The notes: generated by a model from the sequence alone, not told the origin. A stretch of 64,000 nucleotides of DNA from Clostridia bacterium (GCA_017445115.1 JAFSUU010000101.1:1-64000); one strand, 5' to 3'; shown: positions 8,230 to 17,886, numbered from the stretch's first letter. Numbers and translations: made by a program.

Positions 8230-11200
8230 ATGAAAAGGATAATGTGCATTTTGGCAGCGCTGCTGATTTTGGTGTCTGCAGTGCCGGTAGCAGTATTGGC
8301 GGAGGATGTTGATAAAACTGCGACCGTAAATCTTTATGATATTTACGGCAATCTTTGCGAGACCAGAGAGTTTGAACTGTATAATGGTTTTTCGGTATAC
8401 ACGGTGGTGAACGCATCCGCTTTCAACAGCGGAAAGATCTCCGCTGTCGCGGGCAGTCAGACCTATAATGACAGCGTGCTGGCACTTGCGGACGAGCTTA
8501 ATGCTAAAGGTTATATAAAATATAAATCGGACGTTTTCCCGATCTTGGGGAATAACGTCGAAGACGACGCAGCAACATCCGGAGTCATTTTATTCGAAGC
8601 TAATGTAATGAGCATTTTTGATGATCCGTTTGTTTTCGATTCCGACGACGACGTGCTTATCAAGACGACGTATACGGCGGAAAGAACCGGCACCGCCAAT
8701 ATCGTGACAACTCTCGGCACGCTGACAGAAGCGGGAGACCTTGACAGGGAAGGATACTCGATCGTCGAAAACGGTCAGATCAAGTCGGACAACTTAATTT
8801 GCTTTATGTCGTTCGAAAAGCCGCAGTCCGCCGAGAGCTACGCCCTTACGGTAGGCACCGAAAGGGTCACTGCGGGCAATATGTCCGGCGAGGGCTGGAG
8901 CTTTGCTCCCGCCACCAACACGCTGACGCTGAACGGCTTCAACTACAGCGGTGAGGGCCGCGCTTTCGGATCGGGATCGAGAGCCGCGATATCTTATCTC
9001 GGCGACGCCAAACTCAATCTCATCGTCGAGAACAATAACGGCATAAACGTCAGCGGAAACGCTTCAAATATCTACGGCATTTACAGCAGCGCGCCTCTTG
9101 AGTTCTCCGGCAGCGGATCGCTGAAGATCTTAGCCGACGGCGGCTCGGGATCCGATGACGCATACGGAGTATACTGCTCCGGCGACGCCTTAGTCACCGG
9201 CGGTACAGTAGAAGCCACCGGCATGTCAAACGGAAACGGTTACGGCTTCGCGGCGAACGGCGGGGAGCTGAGTATCACAAATAACGTCTATTCCTTCGTC
9301 GCCTGCGGCGACGCGTCCGCAATCTCTGAAACGAGTATCGTACCCTTCGTCTCCGGCATGGCATGGACCGACGTCGCGGGAACGCAGGGCATGACCGTTA
9401 TTGAAGACGGGGTGCTGCGCAAGCTTATCGATTACAGGAGGATCGAACTTCCGATCGTAAACGGTACTCTCTTTGTCGGCAACGACTATGTCCCGGACCG
9501 TAATTCCTCCGGCAACGGCTGGAGCTACGTACACGACACAAACACACTGACGCTGAACGGCTTCAACTACAGCGGTGAGGGCCGCGCTTTCGGATCGGGA
9601 TCGAGAGCCGCGATATCCTATCTCGGCGACGCCAAACTCAATCTCGTCGTCGAGAACTCGAACAGCATAAATATCAGAGGAAGCGCTCCGTACCTCCACG
9701 GCATATACAGCCGCGGAGCTCTTGAGGTGACCGGCAGCGGATCTCTCGATATCTTCACCGGCGAAACCGGCGTGGCAAGCTCTTCCACGGGCTACGGAAT
9801 CGTCTGCGGCTCTTCACTGACCGTGGACGGAGCCTCGCTGACCGCCAAGGTCGGCTCCGCCGTAGGATCCACCGGGATCCATACAGGCGGGGATTTCGTG
9901 ATGAAAAGCGGGGAGGTCACCGCGCGCGGCGGCGAATTTGTCGTCGGTATCACCGAAAGCAACACATACGGGATATACTGCTCCGGTAAATTCACCGTGA
10001 GCGGCGGCAAAGTATACGCCGCCGGCGGCAATAAAACGACGGCGTGGTCATACGGCGTTTACGCCGCTTCCGGGTTCACTGTGAGCGGGGGCGAGGTCGT
10101 TGCGTGCGGCGGAAATGAAGTAAGTATAAGCTACGGCGTTTACGTCAATTCCGGAAAGACGTCCGTCGACGGCGGTTCAGTGGAAGCCGTCGGCGGGTCA
10201 GCCGCTCAAAGCATCGGCTTTGTGTGTAAAATAAGAGAACTGACCATCACAAAAAACGTCCGTTCCTTCGTCGCCGTCGGTGAATATTCTGCATTCCTTA
10301 ATACGCTTATATTCCCCAAACTTTCCGGTATGGCATGGACCGACACCGCGGGAACGCAGGGCGAGTACATTATACCCTCCGGTAGCAGTTTTAGTCAAGA
10401 CGATTACACCAATGAAATGTATAAAAGAATCGAATTTCCGGCAGGCGAAGTCTACAATCTTAAGAGCGGCGTCAACACGAAAGACGCTATGACGGTCCTG
10501 TTCGGCACCGACACCGAAGGAGAGCCGTTGAAGTGGCGCGTGATCGGCTTCAACGGTGAGGGAGTTGCAAGCGAGAGCGGCACGATGACGCTCATCGCCG
10601 CGGACAATCGGGGCTCAACGCCGTTTGACGAGACTGCGAACAACGGATACGCCAATTATTATAAAGGAAGCCTGTTACAGAAAGCGGTCGACGGGATCGC
10701 AAGCTCGTTCTCAGATGCGGAATTATCCGCGGTGGTACCGAGAAAACTCGCTTCGGGTGAGTACAGCGAAGCCGGTGCGGACGTGATCGCGGGAGACGAG
10801 GTCGACGGCGCGATCACGTGGCCTCTCTCGGCAAGCGAAGCGAATCAGCTGAGCAGTGACCTGCGTGCGCTCGAACCGGATAATCCGAACTGGCTCTCGG
10901 GTTACTGGTGGCTCCGCACTCCGGGAGACAGGATCAATTTCGGAAGTTACGTTATAGGCGACGGCACGGTCAAGATCGCAGGAACCGGCGTCGGCAACAT
11001 CTACGGCGTGCGCCCGGCGGTGGTCATCGACCTTAAGAAAGTAAAATCGGCGACCGAGACCCAAAACGGTTGGACCCTGAAGTGCAAGGAGCCGGTCTGC
11101 AGAATAGACAACGAGTATTTTTACACGCTGAACGACGCGATACGTCAAGCAAGGATCAAAGAATACGAGAACGCCGTTATCACGGTGTTGAAGGACACAG

Positions 11201-13713
11201 AGTTCGACGGCAGCGAGGATCTGTACGGGATTGACTACACGATACAGAGCGGCGACAATAGCGTTACGATCACGCTGACAGGCGCGATGAAATTCGGCAG
11301 CAGCAACGCAAGCGATCCGGCCCGTACGTTTATTCTCAGAGGAAATTCGGATAAGATGACGTCGTTGATCATCACTCCGAAACTTACGGACGGCAAGAAC
11401 GCGTTCCGTCCGATCGCGGTCAGAACGAATAACACGCTGAGTCTCCAGACCGGCGTTGCTCTCTTAGACAGTAACTTTGAAGGCGGCACCGGCGGCATGA
11501 TAAACGTCGCGGGAGGCGCTGAGCTGAATATTGACGGCGGTATAATCGGTCAATGCAGCGCGAAACAGGGCGGTGCGATCAGCGTCGCGAAAAACGGCGA
11601 ATTGAATTTCAATAATGGATTTATCATGAACTGCGCTGCAAACCAGGGCGGCGCAATCTACGTTGCAAACGGAGGCAAATGTACGTTTTCCGGCGGTACG
11701 ATCGAGGGTTGCAGCGCGGAACAGGGCGGCGCGATCTTCGTCGCTTACAACGGCGAGTGCAAACTTTATAACTATGCCGCGATCCAGGACTGCCGCGCAA
11801 GACACGATACGGAAGCGACCGTGAACGGCAGTTCGACGAGCGCCGCGGGTGGCGCGGTATACGTCATCGGCACTCTGTTAATGGATAACGGCACTATACG
11901 GCGCTGCGTTGCCGAATCAGGCAAGGGCGGCGGAGTTTACGTGTATCCCGAAAGCGGGTGTTTCGTACTGTACGGCGGCAAGATCTCAGAGTGCAGCGCA
12001 ATCGAGAATGAAAACAAAGACCTTTACTACAATGACGGCGAAGGCGGCGGAGCATACATCGGAAAGGCCATACCTCACGTTTTGAACGGTATTTTCAGCG
12101 GCGGAACGATAAGCTCAAATACCGCGGCGACAGGCGGCGGCGTTTACATCCATGAAGGAGCAGACGTGGAGTTCGATAATTACGTGAAAGTGACCGGGAA
12201 TACCTTCGGCGACGTATTCGTCACAGACAGCGATTCACTCGTGCTCTTTAATTGCGATTTCAGTAAAAATGCAAAAATCGGTATTATGACAAAAACGGTG
12301 CCGAGCGAAGACTCTCCCGTCAGGTTTACCGCGTATGCTTACCTGGACTGCAGCAAATACTTCGTTCCGAACCTCGAGAACACTTACGTTGAATACGATC
12401 CAAACGACTATGTGCTTTTACTTAAAGCAATGACGAAAGAGGAGAAGCCCGCGGCGACGTTCAATGCGACGGGTGAAGATACGGCTGCCCTCGGCAACCT
12501 GAAGGCGGGAATGATATATACCGTCGGCGACGGCACCCCGACTGAATACACGGGGAGCGGCGACGTTCAACTGTCCGGACTGGAACCCTGCAGCATCACG
12601 GTCTATATGCCGGGCAACGGCGCGACGACGAGCAGCAGCGACGTCCAGACGATAGAGGTCAAGAGAGCCGCGACGCCGGCGCTGAAACCTACTCAGCCCG
12701 CGACTGTAAACGACAAGGGCGCGATCCCCACTACGACGGCGCACCAGATTAGCACTGACGGCGTGAACTGGACGGACTGCAGCGGAGCATCTTCAAATCT
12801 CAATGAGGGCGTGTACTACGTTCGCGTAAAGGCTAACGGCAATAATCTCGCTTCCGAGGCGCAGGAGATATTGATAGAAGTAAAGTCCTTCAATATCAAA
12901 TTCACCGATTATGACGGCACGGTGCTTGAAAGCATGACTTTGAAGTGCGGCGAAACGCCGTCATATACCGGCTCGGAACCCGTGAGGTTGGCTACGCAGG
13001 AGAAATCCTTTAAGTTCGCGGGATGGAATACACCCGTCAAACCCGTCACGGAAGAAGCGACTTACGTCGCAACGTATACGGAGTCGATCAACAACTACAA
13101 GGTCACGTTCGTCACCGACGGCGGATCCGACGTAAATGAGCAGACGGTGCCTTACGGCAGCGCGGCGTCCGAACCGGAAAAACCGGAAAAGAAATCGTTC
13201 GCGTTTGCCGGATGGTACGCGGATCAAGAGCTTTCAGTTCCTTTCGACTTTGCGTCCGGGATCGTCGGCGACACGACCGTTTACGCCAAGTGGGAAGCGG
13301 TCACGTATCCCGCGACCAATGGCGAGACCTGCAGCTGGATGAAGGGCAGCGGGGAAGACATGGTCTTCACGTTCAAGCGCAGTCACAACGACGAAACGTG
13401 CTTCGAACACTTCAAGAACGTTTTGGCTGACGGAAAAACCCTTACGAAAGACAAGGACTACACGGCGGGCAAGGGAAGCACGGTCATAACGCTTAAAGCG
13501 GAGACGCTCGAAGCGCTCTCGGCAGGCGAGCACACACTGACCGTCGTCTTCGACGACGCCGAGTCCGAGATCAGGCTGACGATAAAAGAAGCTCCCGCGT
13601 CGCATCAGACGGGCGATGACCTCGTGATGTGGATCGGGCTCATGGTGCTCTGCGTCCTCTGCGGAGTATCGGCTTACTCGATCGGAAAGAAGAAAAAAGT
13701 CTTCGGTAAATGA
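8230..13713 (+). CDS. Large surface protein with beta-helix repeats, DUF6273-like and InlB B-type repeat domains
   Basis: A 1,827-residue secreted protein with signal peptide MKRIMCILAALLILVSAVPV. The first ~750 residues hold repeated units of the form TNTLTLNGFNYSGEGRAFGS, with GIYCSGKFTVSGG-like strands, typical of right-handed beta-helices in gut Clostridia adhesins. Residues ~750-940 resemble DUF6273 (WWLRTPGDR ... YGVRPAVVIDL). A second beta-helix follows with QGGAIYVANGGKCTFSGG repeats. An Ig-like segment and an InlB B-type repeat (AFAGWYADQELSVPFDF) lead to a C-terminal SHQTGDD, a membrane helix and KKKKVFGK. This is sorting-signal architecture, though the motif lacks the usual Leu-Pro or Ser-Pro. 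The start at 8230 has AGGAGGGG upstream. A role in adhesion is inferred. Confidence 0.88.
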   Translation: MKRIMCILAALLILVSAVPVAVLAEDVDKTATVNLYDIYGNLCETREFELYNGFSVYTVVNASAFNSGKISAVAGSQTYNDSVLALADELNAKGYIKYKSDVFPILGNNVEDDAATSGVILFEANVMSIFDDPFVFDSDDDVLIKTTYTAERTGTANIVTTLGTLTEAGDLDREGYSIVENGQIKSDNLICFMSFEKPQSAESYALTVGTERVTAGNMSGEGWSFAPATNTLTLNGFNYSGEGRAFGSGSRAAISYLGDAKLNLIVENNNGINVSGNASNIYGIYSSAPLEFSGSGSLKILADGGSGSDDAYGVYCSGDALVTGGTVEATGMSNGNGYGFAANGGELSITNNVYSFVACGDASAISETSIVPFVSGMAWTDVAGTQGMTVIEDGVLRKLIDYRRIELPIVNGTLFVGNDYVPDRNSSGNGWSYVHDTNTLTLNGFNYSGEGRAFGSGSRAAISYLGDAKLNLVVENSNSINIRGSAPYLHGIYSRGALEVTGSGSLDIFTGETGVASSSTGYGIVCGSSLTVDGASLTAKVGSAVGSTGIHTGGDFVMKSGEVTARGGEFVVGITESNTYGIYCSGKFTVSGGKVYAAGGNKTTAWSYGVYAASGFTVSGGEVVACGGNEVSISYGVYVNSGKTSVDGGSVEAVGGSAAQSIGFVCKIRELTITKNVRSFVAVGEYSAFLNTLIFPKLSGMAWTDTAGTQGEYIIPSGSSFSQDDYTNEMYKRIEFPAGEVYNLKSGVNTKDAMTVLFGTDTEGEPLKWRVIGFNGEGVASESGTMTLIAADNRGSTPFDETANNGYANYYKGSLLQKAVDGIASSFSDAELSAVVPRKLASGEYSEAGADVIAGDEVDGAITWPLSASEANQLSSDLRALEPDNPNWLSGYWWLRTPGDRINFGSYVIGDGTVKIAGTGVGNIYGVRPAVVIDLKKVKSATETQNGWTLKCKEPVCRIDNEYFYTLNDAIRQARIKEYENAVITVLKDTEFDGSEDLYGIDYTIQSGDNSVTITLTGAMKFGSSNASDPARTFILRGNSDKMTSLIITPKLTDGKNAFRPIAVRTNNTLSLQTGVALLDSNFEGGTGGMINVAGGAELNIDGGIIGQCSAKQGGAISVAKNGELNFNNGFIMNCAANQGGAIYVANGGKCTFSGGTIEGCSAEQGGAIFVAYNGECKLYNYAAIQDCRARHDTEATVNGSSTSAAGGAVYVIGTLLMDNGTIRRCVAESGKGGGVYVYPESGCFVLYGGKISECSAIENENKDLYYNDGEGGGAYIGKAIPHVLNGIFSGGTISSNTAATGGGVYIHEGADVEFDNYVKVTGNTFGDVFVTDSDSLVLFNCDFSKNAKIGIMTKTVPSEDSPVRFTAYAYLDCSKYFVPNLENTYVEYDPNDYVLLLKAMTKEEKPAATFNATGEDTAALGNLKAGMIYTVGDGTPTEYTGSGDVQLSGLEPCSITVYMPGNGATTSSSDVQTIEVKRAATPALKPTQPATVNDKGAIPTTTAHQISTDGVNWTDCSGASSNLNEGVYYVRVKANGNNLASEAQEILIEVKSFNIKFTDYDGTVLESMTLKCGETPSYTGSEPVRLATQEKSFKFAGWNTPVKPVTEEATYVATYTESINNYKVTFVTDGGSDVNEQTVPYGSAASEPEKPEKKSFAFAGWYADQELSVPFDFASGIVGDTTVYAKWEAVTYPATNGETCSWMKGSGEDMVFTFKRSHNDETCFEHFKNVLADGKTLTKDKDYTAGKGSTVITLKAETLEALSAGEHTLTVVFDDAESEIRLTIKEAPASHQTGDDLVMWIGLMVLCVLCGVSAYSIGKKKKVFGK
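8917..9033 (+). repeat. 117-bp direct repeat, copy 1, inside the surface protein gene
   Basis: This 117-bp segment, encoding from NTLTLNGFNYSGEGRAFGSG to the VEN codons, recurs at 9541-9657 with only three mismatches, all transitions. It is far more alike at DNA level than the surrounding protein repeats. Confidence 0.9.
9541..9657 (+). repeat. 117-bp direct repeat, copy 2, inside the surface protein gene
   Basis: Second copy of the repeat at 8917-9033, same length, three mismatches. The copies are 624 bp apart, a multiple of three, so recombination between them would delete 208 residues in frame. Confidence 0.9.
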
Positions 13714-13730
13714 TCGGGGAACAAAAATAA

Positions 13731-13772
13731 CGGGCAGGCTGAATCCAGCCTGCCCGCATTTTATTTTGTTTT
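13731..13772. terminator. Bidirectional terminator between the surface protein and ECF S-component genes
   Basis: CGGGCAGGCTG and CAGCCTGCCCG form an 11-bp stem (13731-13756). On the plus strand it is followed by a T-rich run; on the minus strand TTATTTTTG follows. It serves both convergent genes. Confidence 0.88.
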
Positions 13773-14336
13773 TCTCAGATATACTTTATTCAGCTTTCCG
13801 AGAAGCTTTATCATCGGGACGACGAGCATGCCCGCAACAAGGTTTCCTCCCGCGTGGACCAGGTCCCACGGAAAACCCGCGGCGATCCAGGCGAGCGTCT
13901 GACTGAACGAATAGTGAAACGCTATCGCCTGATACGGCGCGTAAAGCGTGCCGTACGCCAGCCCGTGGAGAGCGCAGACCGCGCAGTATACGACCGGCGC
14001 GACGCGGCGCGGCATATTCTTCGGAAGGAGCATGGTGACTCCCCAAAGCACCGTCCACAGATACAAATACGGGATCCACCAGACGGCAAAACCGTTGTAA
14101 AGTCCGGTGATAAGTACGAAAACGTATATCGGGATCAGAGCTTTCACTCTGTAAACTACGGTGAACGAGATGACGAACATTCCGATCAGATGGACGTTCG
14201 GAAGACCTTCCATCAGGATCTTGGAGACGAACATCAGCGCACCGAACATTGCAAAAAGCGCTATCTCCGAGAGGGTGATGCGCGCTTTTTTATCCGGCGT
14301 ATCAGCCCTTCGTGTAAACAAGGCCGTAGACCGCAC
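13761..14336 (-). CDS. ECF transporter S component, probably cobalamin-related
   Basis: About 191 residues with five to six membrane segments. The start of the fold, LSEIALFAMFGALMFVSKIL, is the typical S-component first helix with its A-x-x-x-A-type packing motif (AMFGALMFV). S components bind a vitamin and dock onto the EcfAAT energy module, which is not in this window. The gene overlaps the upstream DUF4430 gene by 35 bp and shares its cobalamin riboswitch, so vitamin B12 or a related corrinoid is the likely substrate. The start is uncertain: GTG at 14336 is the only candidate upstream of the first helix and has no good ribosome binding site, suggesting translational coupling. Confidence 0.82.
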   Translation of the reverse strand: MRSTALFTRRADTPDKKARITLSEIALFAMFGALMFVSKILMEGLPNVHLIGMFVISFTVVYRVKALIPIYVFVLITGLYNGFAVWWIPYLYLWTVLWGVTMLLPKNMPRRVAPVVYCAVCALHGLAYGTLYAPYQAIAFHYSFSQTLAWIAAGFPWDLVHAGGNLVAGMLVVPMIKLLGKLNKVYLRKTK

Positions 14337-14775
14337 CGGCTTCGAGCGTTTCGCCGTCAGCGCCGGTCATCATGTACTCGCCGTTCTTGTAGAGCGCCCA
14401 GTAAGCGCCGTCTTTCTCGTAGTCCGCGGTGATGCCGTTGACAGCCGTGATGTAAAAGCCGTACGCAGAGTCTTCGCCTTCAACGAGATCGTTCTCTTTG
14501 AGAAGGTCTGCGAGGGTAGCGGCGCTCGAGGTGTATTCCTTCGAGGTCTTTTCACCCTTGTCGTCGGTGATCTCGATCGTTACCGTTACCTCGGCAGCGT
14601 CAGTGTCGCTTGAGGTGTCGACTGCTTCTGCGGTGTCGACAACGCTTTCAACGGGCGTTGTATCGGACGTGTCCGCGGGTGTTTCATTGCCGCATGAAAA
14701 CAGACTCAGCGCAGTTACCGCCAAAAGCGCGAGAAGAGTGATCAGCGACAGGATCTTGATTCCTTTTCTTGTCAT
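14302..14775 (-). CDS. DUF4430 lipoprotein (transcobalamin-like domain)
   Basis: A 157-residue lipoprotein with lipobox SLFSC (Cys28). An acidic Asp/Thr/Ser-rich linker (about residues 30-62) precedes a DUF4430 domain (residues ~65-157). The domain's recognisable parts are TLADLLKEND, GFYITAVNGI, YWALYKNGEYMMTGADG and the terminal GAVYGLVYTKG. The fold is shared with the C-terminal domain of transcobalamin and intrinsic factor. With the cobalamin riboswitch upstream and the ECF S component downstream, a surface corrinoid-binding or delivery role is likely. The start has AAGGAG with 8-nt spacing. Confidence 0.87.
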   Translation of the reverse strand: MTRKGIKILSLITLLALLAVTALSLFSCGNETPADTSDTTPVESVVDTAEAVDTSSDTDAAEVTVTIEITDDKGEKTSKEYTSSAATLADLLKENDLVEGEDSAYGFYITAVNGITADYEKDGAYWALYKNGEYMMTGADGETLEAGAVYGLVYTKG

Positions 14776-14839
14776 TTTGATTTCTCCTTTGATCTTCAGA
14801 TCTTATATATTTCCAATCGGCTTGCCGATACGTGATAAC

Positions 14840-15062
14840 TCGCACACACGGCAATTCTCGGGCAAGTCTCCCGGCTTATGACGGCGGAAAATATCCGACG
14901 CTTTGCGGTCATGGTCCGCCCATCGCCTTCTCAGCTTTCGCCAATGGACGCTCCGCGGCGGTGCGGAGGATGGGAGGACGGCCGTACACGGTGACGAGAT
15001 CGCCCGGGATTTTCACCCGGTTCCTTATTGAGTCGCGGCGCATCGCCGTAACACCCGATACC
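14840..15062 (-). promoter_or_regulatory. Cobalamin riboswitch
   Basis: Read on the minus strand, the element carries the diagnostic AACCGGGTGAAAATCCCGGG segment (around 15001-15020). Near its 3' end is a near-consensus B12 box, AGCCGGGAGACTTGCC (14861-14876). Between them lies a GC-rich paired region. It ends about 65 nt before the DUF4430 start. An ATCGGC/GCCGAT mini-hairpin (about 14816-14830) could belong to the expression platform. The match to the class is clear; the exact ends are approximate. Confidence 0.88.
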
Positions 15063-15093
15063 GACTGTTTCAAAAGTAATTATTCCGAACGAA

Positions 15094-15113
15094 CGGCGCC
15101 GCAAGCGGCGCCG
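15094..15113 (-). terminator. GC-rich hairpin after alaS
   Basis: CGGCGCCGC and GCGGCGCCG pair around a 2-nt loop directly after the alaS stop. The T-run is poor, so termination may be incomplete and alaS transcripts could enter the riboswitch region. Confidence 0.45.
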
Positions 15114-15122
15114 ACGTTGCTA

Positions 15123-17765
15123 TTATTTATTCAGCTGTTTTTCAAGAATTCCTTTGACGGCTGCGAGTGCTTCGGCGAGCTTGGATATATCCTTGCCTCC
15201 GCTCATAGCGCTGTCGGGGCGTCCGCCTCCGCGTCCGTCCGTTATCGCGGCGACGTCACCGGCAAGCCTTCCTGCGTGAGCTCCCGCGGCGACTGCGTCC
15301 TTGCCGCAGCAAACTACGAAGTTCAGCTTATCGCCCGAGTGTACCGCGAGGACAGCGACGAGCGCGGCATCCTTGTCGCGGAGCTTGTCGGACATTCCGC
15401 GCGCGACGTCGGGAGCTGTGTCGCCTAGGTCTGCGGCGATGAGCTTCACGGAGCCGACGGCGACGGCGGAGTCTATCAGCTCGTCGGTCTTGCCGGACGC
15501 GAGTTTCGCGTTCAGCGCTTCGATCTGCTTCTTGAGAGAGGAGATCTCAGCCATTACGGCTGCGGCGCGGGAAGCCGTCTCGGACGGGTTGTTCGCCTTG
15601 AGAGTCTTTGCGGTCTCGGCGATGAGTCCGTCTTTTTCTTCGATGTATTTTTCAACTCCGAGGCTCGTGATGCCGGTGATCCTTCTGACGCCGGAGGCGA
15701 CGGAGGACTCGGAGATTATCTTGAACATACCGATCTCGGCGGTGTTCTTTACGTGCGTACCGCCGCAGAGCTCGATCGATCTTACGACGTCCTCGCCGCC
15801 GATCATCTTTACCATGCGGACGGTCTTGCCGTACTTCTCGCCGAAGAGCGCCATCGCGCCCTCGCGCTTTGCAGTCTCGACGTCGGTCTCGACCGTCTCA
15901 ACGGGGATAGCGGCTCTGATAGCGGCGTTGACTTCTTCCTCGACCGCCATTATCTCCTCTTTCGTCATAGCGGAGAAGTGCGAGAAGTCGAATCTGACCT
16001 CGTTTTCGTCGACGTATGAGCCCGCCTGCTCGACGTGGCTTCCGAGCACTTTTCTGAGTGCCGCCTGGAGCAGGTGAGCCGAGCTGTGGTTGCACATCGT
16101 GAGCTTTCTGATACCGGGGTTGTATGCTATTCTGACTTCGTCTCCTGCCTTGAGCGTTCCGTTGATATCGGTCACGCTGTGGATGAAGACGCCGTTTTCC
16201 TTCTTTGTGTCCGCGACTGTGGCTATCTCGTTTCCTGCGACAGAGATCGATCCGCGGTCGCCGACCTGGCCGCCGCCCTCGCCGTAGCAGACCGTCCTGT
16301 CGAGGATGATCGAAGCGGAGCCTTCCGTGACCTCGTCGACCTTTCCGTCTTCGGTGATGATCGCTATGATCTTCGCGTCGACGGACGGCTTTTCGTAGCC
16401 GAGGAATTCCGTCGCGGGAAGACCTGCGATGAGGGATTCGCCCGCGCTCTCCCAGCTGGAGCCTGCCGCTCTCGCCGATCTTGCGCGAACCTTCTGTTCG
16501 TTCATAAGCTCTGTGAAGCGGGCCTCGTCGACCTCAAAGCCCTTCTCCTCCGCGATCTCTTTCGTGAGGTCGATCGGGAAGCCGAACGTGTCGTAGAGCT
16601 TGAACGCGTCGTCGCCCGCGATGACGCCGCCCGACGCTTTTTCCATAACGCCGTTCAGGATGGAGAGTCCCTGGTCGATCGTCGCGTCGAACTTGTCCTC
16701 TTCGATGGAGAATATCTTTTCGATATAGTCGCGCTTCTCGACGAGTTCGGGATAAGCGCCGCGGTTTTCATTTATAACGACGTCGGCTACTTTCGTGAGG
16801 AACGAGCCTTTGATGCCGAGAAGTCTGCCGTGGCGCGCCGCGCGTCTCACGAGACGGCGGAGGACGTAGCCGCGGCCCTCGTTTGACGGAAGTACTCCGT
16901 CGCAGATGAGGAACACCGCCGAGCGCGTGTGGTCGGTGATGACTCTGATCGAGACGTCTTTCTTGTATTCGTCGTGATATTTTACGCCGGAGAGCTCGCA
17001 GACCTTGTCGAGGATCTTTCTGATCGTGTCGACCTCGAAAAGGTTGTCGACGCCCTGCATAACGCAGGCGAGTCTTTCGAGTCCCATGCCGGTGTCTATA
17101 TTCTTATGAGCGAGCTCGGTGTAATTGCCGTTTCCGTCGTTGTTGAACTGCGAGAAGACGTTGTTCCAGACTTCGATGTATCTGTCGCAGTCGCATCCGG
17201 GGAAGCAGGTGGGCTTGCCGCAGCCGTGCGCCTCGCCGCGGTCGAAATAGATCTCGGAGCAGGGACCGCACGGACCGCTGCCGTGCTCCCAGAAGTTGTC
17301 CTCGCGACCGAGCTTGACTATGCGCTCCGCGGGAACGCCGATCGTTTTGTTCCAGATTTCGAACGCTTCGTCGTCCTCTTTGAATACGGACGGGTAGAGA
17401 AGCTCTTCCGGAATTTCAAGCACTTTTGTCAGGTACTCCCACGCCCATGTGATAGCCTCTACCTTGAAGTAGTCGCCGAACGAGAAGTTGCCGAGCATTT
17501 CAAAATACGTGCCGTGACGGTCTGTCTTGCCGACGTTGTCGATGTCGAGGGTGCGGACGCACTTCTGACAGGTGCACATACGGCGGCGCGGGGGTTCTTC
17601 CTCGCCGGTGAAATATTTTTTGAGCGGCGCCATTCCGGCGTTTATCAGAAGAAGCGATTTGTCGCCCTGAGGGATCAGCGAGTAACTCTCGTGGCGCAGA
17701 TGTCCTTTTGACTCAAAGAATGACAGAAACGACTCTCTGAGGTCGTTTAGCGATGTCCATTTCAT
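15123..17765 (-). CDS. alaS: Alanyl-tRNA synthetase
   Basis: An 880-residue class II synthetase that charges tRNA-Ala. The N-terminus FFESKGHLRHESYSLIPQGD and the motif HGTYFEMLGNFSFGDYFK mark the catalytic domain. The tRNA-binding region follows, and the editing domain carries CNHSSAHLLQAAL and ELCGGTHVKNTAEIG with its zinc-binding His and Cys. The C-terminal C-Ala region has the usual Gly-rich GGRGGGRPDSAMSGG. Length matches bacterial AlaRS. It is transcribed from a consensus promoter; no T-box fits between that promoter and the start, unlike valS in this window. Confidence 0.97.
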   Translation of the reverse strand: MKWTSLNDLRESFLSFFESKGHLRHESYSLIPQGDKSLLLINAGMAPLKKYFTGEEEPPRRRMCTCQKCVRTLDIDNVGKTDRHGTYFEMLGNFSFGDYFKVEAITWAWEYLTKVLEIPEELLYPSVFKEDDEAFEIWNKTIGVPAERIVKLGREDNFWEHGSGPCGPCSEIYFDRGEAHGCGKPTCFPGCDCDRYIEVWNNVFSQFNNDGNGNYTELAHKNIDTGMGLERLACVMQGVDNLFEVDTIRKILDKVCELSGVKYHDEYKKDVSIRVITDHTRSAVFLICDGVLPSNEGRGYVLRRLVRRAARHGRLLGIKGSFLTKVADVVINENRGAYPELVEKRDYIEKIFSIEEDKFDATIDQGLSILNGVMEKASGGVIAGDDAFKLYDTFGFPIDLTKEIAEEKGFEVDEARFTELMNEQKVRARSARAAGSSWESAGESLIAGLPATEFLGYEKPSVDAKIIAIITEDGKVDEVTEGSASIILDRTVCYGEGGGQVGDRGSISVAGNEIATVADTKKENGVFIHSVTDINGTLKAGDEVRIAYNPGIRKLTMCNHSSAHLLQAALRKVLGSHVEQAGSYVDENEVRFDFSHFSAMTKEEIMAVEEEVNAAIRAAIPVETVETDVETAKREGAMALFGEKYGKTVRMVKMIGGEDVVRSIELCGGTHVKNTAEIGMFKIISESSVASGVRRITGITSLGVEKYIEEKDGLIAETAKTLKANNPSETASRAAAVMAEISSLKKQIEALNAKLASGKTDELIDSAVAVGSVKLIAADLGDTAPDVARGMSDKLRDKDAALVAVLAVHSGDKLNFVVCCGKDAVAAGAHAGRLAGDVAAITDGRGGGRPDSAMSGGKDISKLAEALAAVKGILEKQLNK

Positions 17766-17805
17766 ATAAAAGACTCCTTGATGAGTAAATATTTCATAAT
17801 ACTAA

Positions 17806-17834
17806 ATTTTATCATAATAATTATTATCTGTCAA
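17806..17834 (-). promoter_or_regulatory. Sigma-A promoter of alaS
   Basis: Minus-strand TTGACA (17829-17834), 17-bp spacer, TAAAAT (17806-17811), about 40 bp before the alaS start. The divergent mnmM promoter lies 24 bp away. Confidence 0.85.
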
Positions 17835-17857
17835 TAACAATTTCACCGCGCGATTTA

Positions 17858-17886
17858 TTGACAAAAAATACGTTCGGATGTATAAT
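17858..17886 (+). promoter_or_regulatory. Sigma-A promoter of mnmM and the VanY-like gene
   Basis: TTGACA (17858-17863), 17 bp, TATAAT (17881-17886): perfect consensus. Confidence 0.92.

Noticed and set aside
17766..17834. T-box leader before alaS
   Set aside because: The promoter is about 40 bp from the start, too close for a T-box, and no TGGNACCGCG sequence is present.
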